From JACJWR01 sp964627505 (GTDB lineage: Bacteria > Actinomycetota > Actinomycetes > S36-B12 > UBA10799), in contig CAZVKB010000001.1 of assembly GCA_964627505.1 (NCBI GenBank), positions 14,546 to 78,545 of the forward strand: a DNA stretch of 64,000 nucleotides. The letters are read 5' to 3'. The notes under the pieces were generated by a model that worked only from the letters and a program-made list of their open reading frames with translations, was not told the origin of the DNA and ran no database searches. Each line of letters begins with the position of its first letter. Position 1 is the first letter of the stretch. The translations under genes were made by a program, and so were the position numbers. Shown here piece by piece: positions 7,677 through 16,839 of this stretch.

Positions 7677-9091
7677 CGATTCTGCTCCCGAAGATGCAAT
7701 AGGTCCATGATGGCCGGCGCCATCAGCGCGACATCTCCCTGCCCGATCGTCATGATGATGTCGCCCGGTTCCGCCCGATCCACCAAGAGTTGCGGCACTG
7801 CCGGCGAGGACGGTTCGAATACGACATGTTCAGCAGGCAGCGGGACGTGTGCGGCCATGGTCTGGCCGCTCGCCCCCGGAATCGGCTCTTCCCCAGGGGC
7901 AAACACTTCCAGGACCACAACGTCATCTGCCAGACCGAGCGCGTTGCCAAATTCCGGCACAAACATCGCCGTGCGGTAGTAGTGATGGGCCTGAAACGCG
8001 ATCACAACGCGCCCATCCCCCACCACCTCCCGAGCCGCATGCAGCGTAGCCTCCACCTCCGTGGGATGGTGGGCAAAGTCATCAAACACCCGAATTCCGT
8101 CGGCCTGTCCCCGGAAGTCGAACCGGCGTCGGGTACCAGTGAACTTCTCCAAGCCGGCGGCGGCTTCGGTATCAGAGAAACCCAACTCGATTGCCGTTGC
8201 CAGGGCGGCCGTGGCATTGAGCACGTTGTGCGCTCCAGGCACCTGCATCGTGATCCGAGGCGTCCGCACGCCGTGCACTGCCACATCGAACGTCCAACCG
8301 CTGCCGCTGCGGTCGTGCACCACGATGTGATAATCAGCTTCCTCGGAAAAACCATAGGTGCGCACAGTGACCCCCTGGGCTTTACCCACTGCGATCACTC
8401 GTCTGGTGATCTCGTCATCCAGGCACGCCACCACAACTCCGCCGCGAGAGCCGATATCGAGCACAAATTGTTCGAAGGCCTCGATCAGCGGCTCAAACGA
8501 ACCCCAATAGTTGATGTGATCCGGCTCGATGTTGGTGATCACGCCGGCCACGGCACCGAGCCGCAAGAAGGAACCATCGCTCTCGTCGGCTTCGGTGACG
8601 AAGACGTCACCCGAGCCGCGATGGGCATAGGCGCCGGTCTCATGCAATTCGCCACCGATCGCGAAACTGGGTTCAGCACCGCAATTTTGCAGTGCCACAG
8701 TGAGCATGGACGTGGTGGTGGTCTTGCCATGAGTACCTGTCACTGCCACCCCACGACTGCCCGACATCACCCGCGCCAGTGCTTCCGAGCGATGCAGCAC
8801 CGGAAGGCCGCGTGCCCGGGCGGCTGCCAACTCAGGATTGTCCTCCTTGATGGCCGTCGAGATCACTACCGTGCGGGCATCGCCGAGGTTGGCTTCATCA
8901 TGGCCGGACTCAATCCGTGCTCCCAACGTCCGCAGTGCGTCGAGTCGACGAGACTCCTTGGCATCGCTGCCCGACACCGTCACCCCCTCTGCCAAGAGAA
9001 TGCGGGCGATGCCAGACATTCCGGACCCGCCCACCCCGATGAAATGCACAGGCCCTTCCCAGGTGTCGCCGGACACATTTGACACTGTCAT
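7673..9091 (-). CDS. murC: UDP-N-acetylmuramate--L-alanine ligase
   Basis: Adds L-Ala to UDP-MurNAc with ATP, the first peptide step of cytoplasmic peptidoglycan precursor synthesis. 472 residues. The N-terminal Rossmann-like domain has GVGGSGMSGIA (19-29), the ATP P-loop is GTHGKTTTT (119-127), and further Mur ligase motifs are NIEPDHINYW and FDDFAHHPTEVEATL. AGGAGG lies 5 nt before the ATG, inside the end of murG, from which it is separated by one base. Confidence 0.98.
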   Translation of the reverse strand: MTVSNVSGDTWEGPVHFIGVGGSGMSGIARILLAEGVTVSGSDAKESRRLDALRTLGARIESGHDEANLGDARTVVISTAIKEDNPELAAARARGLPVLHRSEALARVMSGSRGVAVTGTHGKTTTTSMLTVALQNCGAEPSFAIGGELHETGAYAHRGSGDVFVTEADESDGSFLRLGAVAGVITNIEPDHINYWGSFEPLIEAFEQFVLDIGSRGGVVVACLDDEITRRVIAVGKAQGVTVRTYGFSEEADYHIVVHDRSGSGWTFDVAVHGVRTPRITMQVPGAHNVLNATAALATAIELGFSDTEAAAGLEKFTGTRRRFDFRGQADGIRVFDDFAHHPTEVEATLHAAREVVGDGRVVIAFQAHHYYRTAMFVPEFGNALGLADDVVVLEVFAPGEEPIPGASGQTMAAHVPLPAEHVVFEPSSPAVPQLLVDRAEPGDIIMTIGQGDVALMAPAIMDLLHLREQNR

Positions 9092-9092
9092 G

Positions 9093-10163
9093 TCATCCTC
9101 CTGCTGCTGCGATTGTCATCTGCGCTAAACGTTGGGCGGCACCGCGGTCGCCGAGCGCGGCGCTGGCCGCGGACATCCTGAGTAGCCGAGTGGGCTCAAC
9201 CATGAGGCCCAGGGCTTCGGCCACCATCCGATCAGCGGTGAACTCCGCGTCTGGCACCACAACTCCACCGCCAGCAGACACCACGGGCAGGGCATTGCGA
9301 AGTTGCTCGCCATTGCCAATCGGCAGGGGCACAAAAATCGCTGGTAGCCCCACCGCGCTGAGTTCCGCTACGGTCAAGGCCCCAGCCCGACACACGGCCA
9401 CATCGGCGGCCGCGTAGGCCAGGTCCATTCGGCTGATGTAGTCCACAGTTACCACGTGCGCCAGGGACGGATCACTGCCTTGGTCGGTGTTCTTGCCACC
9501 ACGGGAATGCAACACGCTGAAGCCCCCCGCCACCAGTGCCGGAGCCGCACCGATGACCGCCTCGTTGAGCCGACGAGCGCCTTGCGATCCTCCAAACACC
9601 ACAATCACCGGTCGATCCGGGTCCAAGCCGAAGAACTCCCGCGCTGCAGCGCGCGTCGCCACCCGGTCAAGTTGGGCGATCGAAGCCCGCAGCGGAATGC
9701 CCACGACCTGCGCGCCGTGCAGGGAACCGGCATGGGTTTCGGCAACATAATCGGTAAATCTGGCCCCGACCCGATTCGCCAGGCCAGCTTTGGCATTGGC
9801 TTCGTGCACTACGATCGGCACCCGCCCGCGGGCCGCGAGATAGGCGGGCAGGGCGACGTAGCCGCCGAAACCCACCACCACATCGGCTTCGCGCTCCGCC
9901 AAGATCCGACGCGTCGCCGCAACCGTGGACCGCAGCCGATGCGGCACTCGCAGCAATTCGCCGCCCACCCGCCGCGGCAACGGAACGGCCGGAATCAGGT
10001 CCAATTCATATCCACGCGCGGGCACCAACTGCCCTTCCAGCCCCTTCGCAGTCCCGAGCGCCGTCACCACCATGTGAGCATCAAGCGCCCGCAGGGCATC
10101 CGCAGTATTCAGGGCCGGTTCAATATGACCCGCTGTTCCACCACCGGCAACGACTACCCGCAT
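9093..10163 (-). CDS. murG: undecaprenyldiphospho-muramoylpentapeptide beta-N-acetylglucosaminyltransferase
   Basis: Converts lipid I to lipid II at the inner face of the membrane using UDP-GlcNAc. 356 residues with two Rossmann domains (GT-B, family GT28). The N-terminal GGGTAGHIEPAL (about 7-18) is the first glycine-rich loop; VVFGGSQGARRLNEAV and CRAGALTVAELSAVGLPAIFVPLP carry the nucleotide-sugar-binding signature. It starts 3 nt after the ftsW stop. Confidence 0.98.
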   Translation of the reverse strand: MRVVVAGGGTAGHIEPALNTADALRALDAHMVVTALGTAKGLEGQLVPARGYELDLIPAVPLPRRVGGELLRVPHRLRSTVAATRRILAEREADVVVGFGGYVALPAYLAARGRVPIVVHEANAKAGLANRVGARFTDYVAETHAGSLHGAQVVGIPLRASIAQLDRVATRAAAREFFGLDPDRPVIVVFGGSQGARRLNEAVIGAAPALVAGGFSVLHSRGGKNTDQGSDPSLAHVVTVDYISRMDLAYAAADVAVCRAGALTVAELSAVGLPAIFVPLPIGNGEQLRNALPVVSAGGGVVVPDAEFTADRMVAEALGLMVEPTRLLRMSAASAALGDRGAAQRLAQMTIAAAGG

Positions 10164-10166
10164 GAA

Positions 10167-11420
10167 TCACGCCGCCGTTGGGGTGCGGGGCCGGCGCCGA
10201 CGGCGTCGTCGTTCAGCGCGACGGTGCCGAATCAGGGCTGCAGCCGCCGGCTCACTACGGGCAAAAGCCAGCAAGACTCCCATCGCCGTGAGCACCATCA
10301 TCAGCGATGACCCGCCATACGACACCAATGGCAACGGCACTCCCGTCACGGGCAAGAGCCCCACCACAGCCCCCATGTTGATGACGGCCTGAGTCAAGAT
10401 CCAGGCCACGATGCCCATGATGGTGAGCCGGACGAAAATCGAGGAAGTGCGCCGCGCGATCCGAATCGACACCAAACCCATAAGTGTGAAGAGTGCAACC
10501 ACCGCGAGAGTGCCGAGCAACCCCAGTTCCTCCCCGATGATGGCCAGAATGAAGTCGTTGTGTGCCTCTGGCAGCGACCCCCACTTTTCCCGACTCGCTC
10601 CCAGTCCCACACCCCACCAACCCCCGGTGGCCAACGCCATGCGGCCGTGGATCGTCTGCCAACCCGCGCCGTTGGCATCCATCTCAGGGTTGAGGAACAC
10701 CATGAAGCGCTGCATGCGGTAGCCCTCGGTGAGCGCCATGAAGGCTATCAGGCTCAAACCCAGCGCCCCCAGCATGACGAAGAGCCGAGTCGGCACACCC
10801 GAAATGAAGAGCATCATCGCCACGATCGGCATGAACACCAGCGCGGTACCAAGGTCGCCTTCGAGCAAGACCAAAACGATCACCAGCCCAGCCACCGGTA
10901 ACAGCGGCAGCGTGACTTCTTTCCAGTCGTCCAGGCGATCAGCTTTGATGGTGAGAATCCGCGCACACCATAAGATCAGCGCCATCTTGCCAATTTCGCT
11001 GGGTTGCAGCGACATACCGCCCGGCAGCGGGATCCAGTTTTGTTGGCCGCCCACATTCACACCGATCCCGGGGATCAGCACCAGCACCAGCAAAATCAGC
11101 GCCACGATCAAGGCCGCTGGGGCGATGCGATAGAAGAACGAGGCTGGCTGTCGCGACAGCCAGAACATGAACGGCACCGCGACGATGGCAATCAACGCCT
11201 GTTTCTGAAACTGGGAAACGGACGAGCCTGTGTCGGCGAGCGCCTCCACACTAGAGGCGCTGAAAACCATGACCAAGCCCAATGTCAGGAGTGCAAAAAT
11301 CACTCCCAGCAGCAGGAAATAGTCCGCAAGTGCGTGGTCGAGAAAGCCCACCGGCGAGTGATGGTGACGTCGGTCGTCTCGACTCCGCGTCCGGCGCCGA
11401 AGATCAGTCTGCGATGACAT
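10167..11420 (-). CDS. ftsW: peptidoglycan polymerase FtsW (SEDS family)
   Basis: SEDS glycosyltransferase that polymerises lipid II at the septum together with FtsI. About 417 residues with around ten membrane segments; the SEDS landmarks LQPSEIGKMALI, LLEGDLGTALVFMPI, GWQTIHGRMALATGGWWGVGLG and EAHNDFILAIIGEELGLLG are all visible. The start at 11420 (MSSQTDLRRRTRSRDD) is preferred over longer readings because the latter would lie deep inside murD; even so it overlaps the murD end by 17 nt. The C-terminus is a very basic Arg-rich tail. Confidence 0.97.
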   Translation of the reverse strand: MSSQTDLRRRTRSRDDRRHHHSPVGFLDHALADYFLLLGVIFALLTLGLVMVFSASSVEALADTGSSVSQFQKQALIAIVAVPFMFWLSRQPASFFYRIAPAALIVALILLVLVLIPGIGVNVGGQQNWIPLPGGMSLQPSEIGKMALILWCARILTIKADRLDDWKEVTLPLLPVAGLVIVLVLLEGDLGTALVFMPIVAMMLFISGVPTRLFVMLGALGLSLIAFMALTEGYRMQRFMVFLNPEMDANGAGWQTIHGRMALATGGWWGVGLGASREKWGSLPEAHNDFILAIIGEELGLLGTLAVVALFTLMGLVSIRIARRTSSIFVRLTIMGIVAWILTQAVINMGAVVGLLPVTGVPLPLVSYGGSSLMMVLTAMGVLLAFARSEPAAAALIRHRRAERRRRRRRPRTPTAA

Positions 11421-12876
11421 GCTTCGCCTGCAAACGTGCCACTGCCGCTGCGAATTCGTCGCCCCGCTCGGCATAGTCCACATACATGTCCCGCGAGGCG
11501 CACCCCGGCGCGAGCAACACGGTGTCACCCGGCTGCGCCCATTGCGCGCAGATTCCCACCACCTCGTCCATGGCGCCAGTGTCGGTGCGCGGGACTTCCA
11601 GGACGGGCAGATCCGGGGCGTGTCGGGCTAATGAATCCCTAATCACCGCCCGGTCCACGCCGAGCAGCACTGCTGCGCGCATGCGCGGTGAAGTTTCCTT
11701 GACCAAAGTGTCGAAGTCTTGTCCTTTGGCTTGGCCACCGGCAATCCACACCACCGGCTCATAAGCCCGCAGGGACGTCAATGCGGCATGCCAGTTTGTG
11801 GCCTTCGAGTCATCCACATACTTCACCCCCGCGACTGTGCCCACTGTCGCGATCCGATGGCGGGCTGGAGTAAAACTGCGCAAGCCCAACCGCACCGCAC
11901 TGGCCGACACGCCATGGGCACGGGCTAGGGCGGCAGCAGCCAGTGCATTGGCGACTTGATGCGGCGCCGGCGGCTCGATATCGGACAATGTGGCAAGTTC
12001 CTGCGCGTGCGTGGACCGATCCGGGATGAAGGCTCGATCGACCAGCACATCATCAACCACCCCGAGCATCCCCGGTGCGGGCACCCCGAGGGTAAACCCG
12101 ACAGCACGCGCACCTTCGAGCACTTCCGCGTCGCGGACCATCTGCTCTGTCACCGGATCTTCGACGTTGTAGACACACGCCAGTTGGGTGCGCTCGTATG
12201 CGGCTCCTTTGGCCTTGACGTAGGCGTCATAGGAGCCGAAGTAGTCCACATGGTCCGGAGCCACATTGAGACACACCGCGGCCTCCGGAGAGACGGAATG
12301 CAGAAAGGGCAAGTGGGGCGCACCCACCTCCACCGCCAGTACGTCGTAAGGGTCCTCCGACACCACCGCATCGATCAAGCTCACGCCGATGTTGCCCACA
12401 GCTTTCGCCCGTAAACCATCAGCTCTCAATATCGACTCGAGCATGAGAGTTGTGGTGGTTTTGCCGTTGGTGCCCGTGACGTACAGCCAGGGGGCGGCGT
12501 GCTCGGCAGGCCGCAGTCGCCAGGCCAATTCAAATTCGCCCCACACCTGCATGCCTTGGGCTTGGGCAGAAGTGATCCACGGGTGCACCAGCGGGATTCC
12601 AGTTGACACCACCAGGACATCACCGGCTGGGCACACTTGCCCTGCTCCCAGCCGCACCTGTGCCCCCAACATTTCCAACACGCCGACTCGATCCACATGC
12701 ACCGGTTGGGCAGCTGAATCAATCACCGTCACTGCTGCACCGCGCGCCAGCAGCGCCGTCGCCGCGGAGTAACCGGCTACTCCCAGACCAGTCACCACAA
12801 AGCGCAGCGACTCCAGCGCTTGCTGCGTGGATTCCCGGGCCGGCCCCGCGTCCGGGCGGCCATCTCGGGCACTCAT
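11404..12876 (-). CDS. murD: UDP-N-acetylmuramoyl-L-alanine--D-glutamate ligase
   Basis: Adds D-Glu to UDP-MurNAc-L-Ala. 490 residues. The N-terminal domain has VTGLGVAGYSAA, the P-loop is VTGTNGKTTTT (133-143), and NVAPDHVDYFGS and VDDSKATNWHAALTSL are Mur ligase motifs. The start at 12876 is chosen because its ATG forms an ATGA overlap with the mraY stop, as between the other genes of this cluster; an in-frame start at 12972 would overlap mraY by 100 nt. Confidence 0.97.
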   Translation of the reverse strand: MSARDGRPDAGPARESTQQALESLRFVVTGLGVAGYSAATALLARGAAVTVIDSAAQPVHVDRVGVLEMLGAQVRLGAGQVCPAGDVLVVSTGIPLVHPWITSAQAQGMQVWGEFELAWRLRPAEHAAPWLYVTGTNGKTTTTLMLESILRADGLRAKAVGNIGVSLIDAVVSEDPYDVLAVEVGAPHLPFLHSVSPEAAVCLNVAPDHVDYFGSYDAYVKAKGAAYERTQLACVYNVEDPVTEQMVRDAEVLEGARAVGFTLGVPAPGMLGVVDDVLVDRAFIPDRSTHAQELATLSDIEPPAPHQVANALAAAALARAHGVSASAVRLGLRSFTPARHRIATVGTVAGVKYVDDSKATNWHAALTSLRAYEPVVWIAGGQAKGQDFDTLVKETSPRMRAAVLLGVDRAVIRDSLARHAPDLPVLEVPRTDTGAMDEVVGICAQWAQPGDTVLLAPGCASRDMYVDYAERGDEFAAAVARLQAKHVIAD

Positions 12877-13940
12877 GTGCGCACCCATTCGGCGTAGAAC
12901 AGAGCTAGCCCCAATCCGATGAATAAACCTTGCAGAATCCAGAACCGCACGACGATGGTGACTTCTCCCCAACCTTTGAGTTCAAAATGATGGTGCAGTG
13001 GCGCCATCCTGAACATGCGTTTGCCGGTGAGCTTGAACGAGGTCACTTGCAGGATCACCGAAAGTGTGGTGAGCAGGAACAGTCCCCCCATGAGCACCAG
13101 CAGTAGTTCGGTGCGACTGAAGATGGCCAACGCGGCGATCGCCCCGCCCAGGGCCAACGAACCGGTGTCGCCCATGAAGATCTGGGCTGGGCTCGCGTTC
13201 CACCATAGAAAGCCGAAACAAGCGCCGGCGCAGGCTGCCGCGAACACCGCCAAATCAAGTGGATCACGAACCTCGTAACAGCGTTCAAATCGTCCGAACG
13301 AACAGTTTTGCCCGTACTCCCACACACCGATCAAGGCGTAGGCGGCGAACGTACCGACCGCACTGCCAGTCACCAAACCGTCCAGCCCGTCAGTGAGGTT
13401 GACGGCGTTGGTGGTGGCGGTGATCAGCAACCAAATGAACAGCACTGCCAAGATCACGGGAAGCACGATGGGGGTATCGCGCACCACGGAAATGGCCAGC
13501 GAAGCCGGAGTGCGGCCGTATTCGTCTGGAAAGTTCACCGCCATGACCGCGAACGTGACTCCGACGAATGCCTGCCCGAGCAGTTTGGTCCGGGCCCGCA
13601 CGCCGGTGCTGCGCTGCTTGAAGATCTTCAGATAATCGTCGGCCATGCCCACCAGGCCCAAACCCACCATGAGGTATAGGGAGAGCACACCGGTGACAGT
13701 CGGTGCGCGCATGACGGCTAGGTGGGCGATGGCGTAGCCGAGCACCACAGCGACGATGATGGCCAGCCCTCCCATGCTGGGAGTGCCCTTCTTACCTTGA
13801 TGCTCGGGGTACTGCACACCATCGGAAGACACCCGGATGGCTTGCGCATAGCCGTGACGACGTAGAAATGAGATCAGCAACGGGGTGCCGAACAGGGTGA
13901 CGGCGAGTGCAACCCCGATCGCCACGATGATCTGGATCAT
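12873..13940 (-). CDS. mraY: phospho-N-acetylmuramoyl-pentapeptide-transferase
   Basis: Transfers phospho-MurNAc-pentapeptide to undecaprenyl phosphate, giving lipid I. 355 residues, about ten membrane segments. The catalytic Asp pair is in GMADDYLKIFKQRSTG, and NAVNLTDGLDGL and FMGDTGSLALGGA are the conserved cytoplasmic loops; the C-terminal HHHFELKGW histidine loop is also present. Its start overlaps the murF stop (ATGA). Confidence 0.98.
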   Translation of the reverse strand: MIQIIVAIGVALAVTLFGTPLLISFLRRHGYAQAIRVSSDGVQYPEHQGKKGTPSMGGLAIIVAVVLGYAIAHLAVMRAPTVTGVLSLYLMVGLGLVGMADDYLKIFKQRSTGVRARTKLLGQAFVGVTFAVMAVNFPDEYGRTPASLAISVVRDTPIVLPVILAVLFIWLLITATTNAVNLTDGLDGLVTGSAVGTFAAYALIGVWEYGQNCSFGRFERCYEVRDPLDLAVFAAACAGACFGFLWWNASPAQIFMGDTGSLALGGAIAALAIFSRTELLLVLMGGLFLLTTLSVILQVTSFKLTGKRMFRMAPLHHHFELKGWGEVTIVVRFWILQGLFIGLGLALFYAEWVRT

Positions 13941-15328
13941 GGCTGGGCACCATCACCAGAGTCAGCTAGCAAAGCAGCAGCGACAGCCTCCAGCCCAATC
14001 GCCCGGGAAGCTTTCACCAGAACCACATCACCTGGGCGGACATCGGCGCGCACGGCGGCAATGGCCGCGTCAACATCGGGGACCCACATCGACTCGTTGC
14101 CCCATGACCCCTCCTGTGCGGCACCGAGGTGCATGGCACGGGCGCCATCGCCCACGCATACCAGGCGGCTGATATCCAACCGCACTGCGAGCCGACCGAT
14201 CTCGTCATGGGCCGCAAGCGCAGAGTCTCCCAACTCGCGCATCTCTCCCAGCACTGCCCACGTGCGGCCGCTCCCGCCCATGGCGACGAGCGCCTTCAAT
14301 GCCGCCCGCATCGACTCGGGATTGGCGTTGTATGCGTCATTGACGACTACCACGCCGTCGGGCGACTCGACAATCTCCATCCGCCAGCGGCTGATCAATG
14401 TGGCAGCGGACAAGGCCGCCGCTACCTCGGGCAACTCAAGGCCAACGGCGAAGGCGGCGGTGGCTGCCGCTGCCGCATTGGCGGCCATATGCTCACCGGA
14501 AACCTGCAAGGCCACTGGCGCCTGTTCGCCGGCATACTCCAAGTCGAATTGGGGGCGCGCGCGAGCATCGAGAGTGAGATTGCGGACATGCACATCAGCA
14601 GGTGCGTATTCGCCAAACGTCAGCACTCGGGCGGCAGTCTTCGCACCCATGGCGGCGACCAGCGGATCTTCCGAGTTGAGCACAGCCACCCCCGAAGCAG
14701 GGAGTCCGGTCACGATCTCAGACTTGGCCTCGGCGATCAGCGCTTGACTGCCGAACTCACCGACATGCGCCGAGCCCACGTTCAGCACGATTGCCACTTG
14801 CGGCGGTGCGATGTCACATAGGTAAGCGATATGTCCGACACCCCGGGCACCCATTTCCAGCACGAGGTAACGGGTGGTGTCCTCGCAGCGCAACACCGTC
14901 AGCGGGACGCCGAGTTCGTTGTTGAACGAGCCCGGCGGCGCCACGGTGGCGCCATGGCCGCGCAGAATCTGGGCCAGCAGGTCTTTGGTGCTGGTTTTTC
15001 CGGACGAACCGGTGAGGGCCAGCGTCGTCAACTGCGGTAGCCGGTCGTGCACGAACCGGGCCAGGCGGCCAATGGCCACAGCCACATCCGGCACGAGGAT
15101 GTGCGGCGCCGGCACGTCGCGCGTGCACAGCACAGCGCTAGCTCCGGCCGCCAAGGCACTGGGGACGTGGTCGTGGCCGTCGTGCCGATCACCTGACAGT
15201 GCGGCGAACAGCCCACCGGCGACCACTTGCCGGGAGTCGATCGTCACTGATGAGACGACTATCGTCGGGTCCCCCACATGTCGACCGTGCACGGCCGTCG
15301 CCACCTCGGCCAGGGTGAGCGGGATCAT
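13937..15328 (-). CDS. murF: UDP-N-acetylmuramoyl-tripeptide--D-alanyl-D-alanine ligase
   Basis: Adds D-Ala-D-Ala to the UDP-MurNAc-tripeptide. 463 residues; the P-loop is LTGSSGKTSTKDLL (105-118), with NVGSAHVGEFGS and VVVNDAYNANPESMRAALKAL as further Mur ligase motifs. Overlaps murE at its start and mraY at its end by ATGA junctions. Confidence 0.98.
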   Translation of the reverse strand: MIPLTLAEVATAVHGRHVGDPTIVVSSVTIDSRQVVAGGLFAALSGDRHDGHDHVPSALAAGASAVLCTRDVPAPHILVPDVAVAIGRLARFVHDRLPQLTTLALTGSSGKTSTKDLLAQILRGHGATVAPPGSFNNELGVPLTVLRCEDTTRYLVLEMGARGVGHIAYLCDIAPPQVAIVLNVGSAHVGEFGSQALIAEAKSEIVTGLPASGVAVLNSEDPLVAAMGAKTAARVLTFGEYAPADVHVRNLTLDARARPQFDLEYAGEQAPVALQVSGEHMAANAAAAATAAFAVGLELPEVAAALSAATLISRWRMEIVESPDGVVVVNDAYNANPESMRAALKALVAMGGSGRTWAVLGEMRELGDSALAAHDEIGRLAVRLDISRLVCVGDGARAMHLGAAQEGSWGNESMWVPDVDAAIAAVRADVRPGDVVLVKASRAIGLEAVAAALLADSGDGAQP

Positions 15329-16839
15329 TCTGCGTCCCCCTGCAGCGCCGCCGCCAATTCCGTCGCATCATCGAATGGCAATGTGGCTGCCCCTACTTGC
15401 TGGCCTTGTTCATGTCCCTTGCCCAACACCAGCACAGCGGCCCCAGCTGGCGCTATCTCCACAGCCGTAGTGATTGCCGCGCGGCGATCGGCGACTTCGC
15501 GAATCTGGGCGCGCTCGATCGGTGGCACGGACATTGCTCCTTCTTTCAGCGCGGCGCGAATACTGGCGGGATCTTCTGAACGAGGATTGTCGTCGGTGAT
15601 CACGACGAACTGTGCGAGGCGCGCGGCGACTTCTCCCATCAGCGGTCGCTTCTCGGTGTCCCTATCCCCACCACAGCCCAGAACAACCACGACTGGACCA
15701 GCCACCGCAGCCACGGCGCGGGCTACTGCATCAGGGGTGTGGGCATAATCGACGAACGCACGCAAGCCACGCTGATTCGGCACCGGCTGCATCCGTCCGG
15801 GCACCCCGGTGCACGCGGCCACTCCGGCGATAGCTTGCTGCCAGGGCACCCCGAGGACGCTTGCCGTCGCAATTGCGCCCACCGAATTGGCAATGTTGAA
15901 ATCCCCCGGCAGTACTACGTGGGCCGCATGCGCCACGCCTGCTGGCCCGTGTAGGTCAAAGCGGCTACCCGAGCCGGCGGACTGCGGCGATGCGGCGTAC
16001 CAGTCAGCCTGCGGATCCGCGAGCGAATAGGTCACGGCGTCAACCAATTCCCCGCGTAAACGCCGACCCCAGCGGTCATCAATGCACACCACGCTGGCTT
16101 CACAGCGATCGAATAACTTCCGCTTGGCTGCGTAGTAGTCCGCCATCGAGCCGTGGAAATCCAAGTGGTCTTGGGTGAGGTTGGTGAAAACGGCAGCATC
16201 GAAAGTGATCCCATTCACGCGGCCAAACGTCATAGCGTGCGAGGACACCTCCATCACCACCGTGTCCACCCCCAATTCCCGCATGTAACCCAACAAGGCG
16301 TGCACTTCCACGGCTTCCGGGGTGGTGCGCTCAGATGGGATTCGCTCGCCCGCCGCATGGTGGCCGGTGGTGCCGATGACGCCGGTGGTGTGTCCGGCTT
16401 GGCGAAAAATCGCCTCGAGCAAGAAACTCATCGTGGTCTTGCCGTTGGTTCCGGTGATGCCCACCATGGTTAATGCATCGGCCGGACGTCCAAACGCTCG
16501 CGCCGCGACCTCGCCGGCGACGGCTCTGGGATCCGCGACGGTCACCACCGGCAGCGCGCTGGCTCCGGCGAGGTCGGCGCCGGCGGCATCGGTGAGAATG
16601 CATACTGCGCCGCGCTCGGCAACGTCAGCCGCGAACATAGCGCCATGGTGGTGGGTACCCGGTACTGCGATGTAGAGGTCTCCAGGTTGCACTCTGCGGG
16701 AGTCCATGGCTGCCCCCGTCACCACTGCTGGTGCCCCCAGTGGGACCTTTGCATCTAGTTGCGCGAGCACTTCAGCAAGCGGCACGGCTCGCGGCGTCGG
16801 CCGAGGTGGCAGCAGTGCCGAAGGTGACATCGCTACCAC
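15325..16839 (-). CDS. murE: UDP-N-acetylmuramoyl-L-alanyl-D-glutamate--2,6-diaminopimelate ligase
   Basis: Adds the third residue of the stem peptide. 504 residues; P-loop GITGTNGKTTMSFLL (127-141), NLTQDHLDFHGSM, and VDYAHTPDAVARAV. The substrate-specificity motif DNPR (about residue 413-416, in ITDDNPRSEDP) indicates meso-diaminopimelate rather than lysine. A GTG at 16839 directly follows the ftsI stop; an ATG three codons on (16830) is an alternative start. Confidence 0.97.
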   Translation of the reverse strand: MVAMSPSALLPPRPTPRAVPLAEVLAQLDAKVPLGAPAVVTGAAMDSRRVQPGDLYIAVPGTHHHGAMFAADVAERGAVCILTDAAGADLAGASALPVVTVADPRAVAGEVAARAFGRPADALTMVGITGTNGKTTMSFLLEAIFRQAGHTTGVIGTTGHHAAGERIPSERTTPEAVEVHALLGYMRELGVDTVVMEVSSHAMTFGRVNGITFDAAVFTNLTQDHLDFHGSMADYYAAKRKLFDRCEASVVCIDDRWGRRLRGELVDAVTYSLADPQADWYAASPQSAGSGSRFDLHGPAGVAHAAHVVLPGDFNIANSVGAIATASVLGVPWQQAIAGVAACTGVPGRMQPVPNQRGLRAFVDYAHTPDAVARAVAAVAGPVVVVLGCGGDRDTEKRPLMGEVAARLAQFVVITDDNPRSEDPASIRAALKEGAMSVPPIERAQIREVADRRAAITTAVEIAPAGAAVLVLGKGHEQGQQVGAATLPFDDATELAAALQGDAE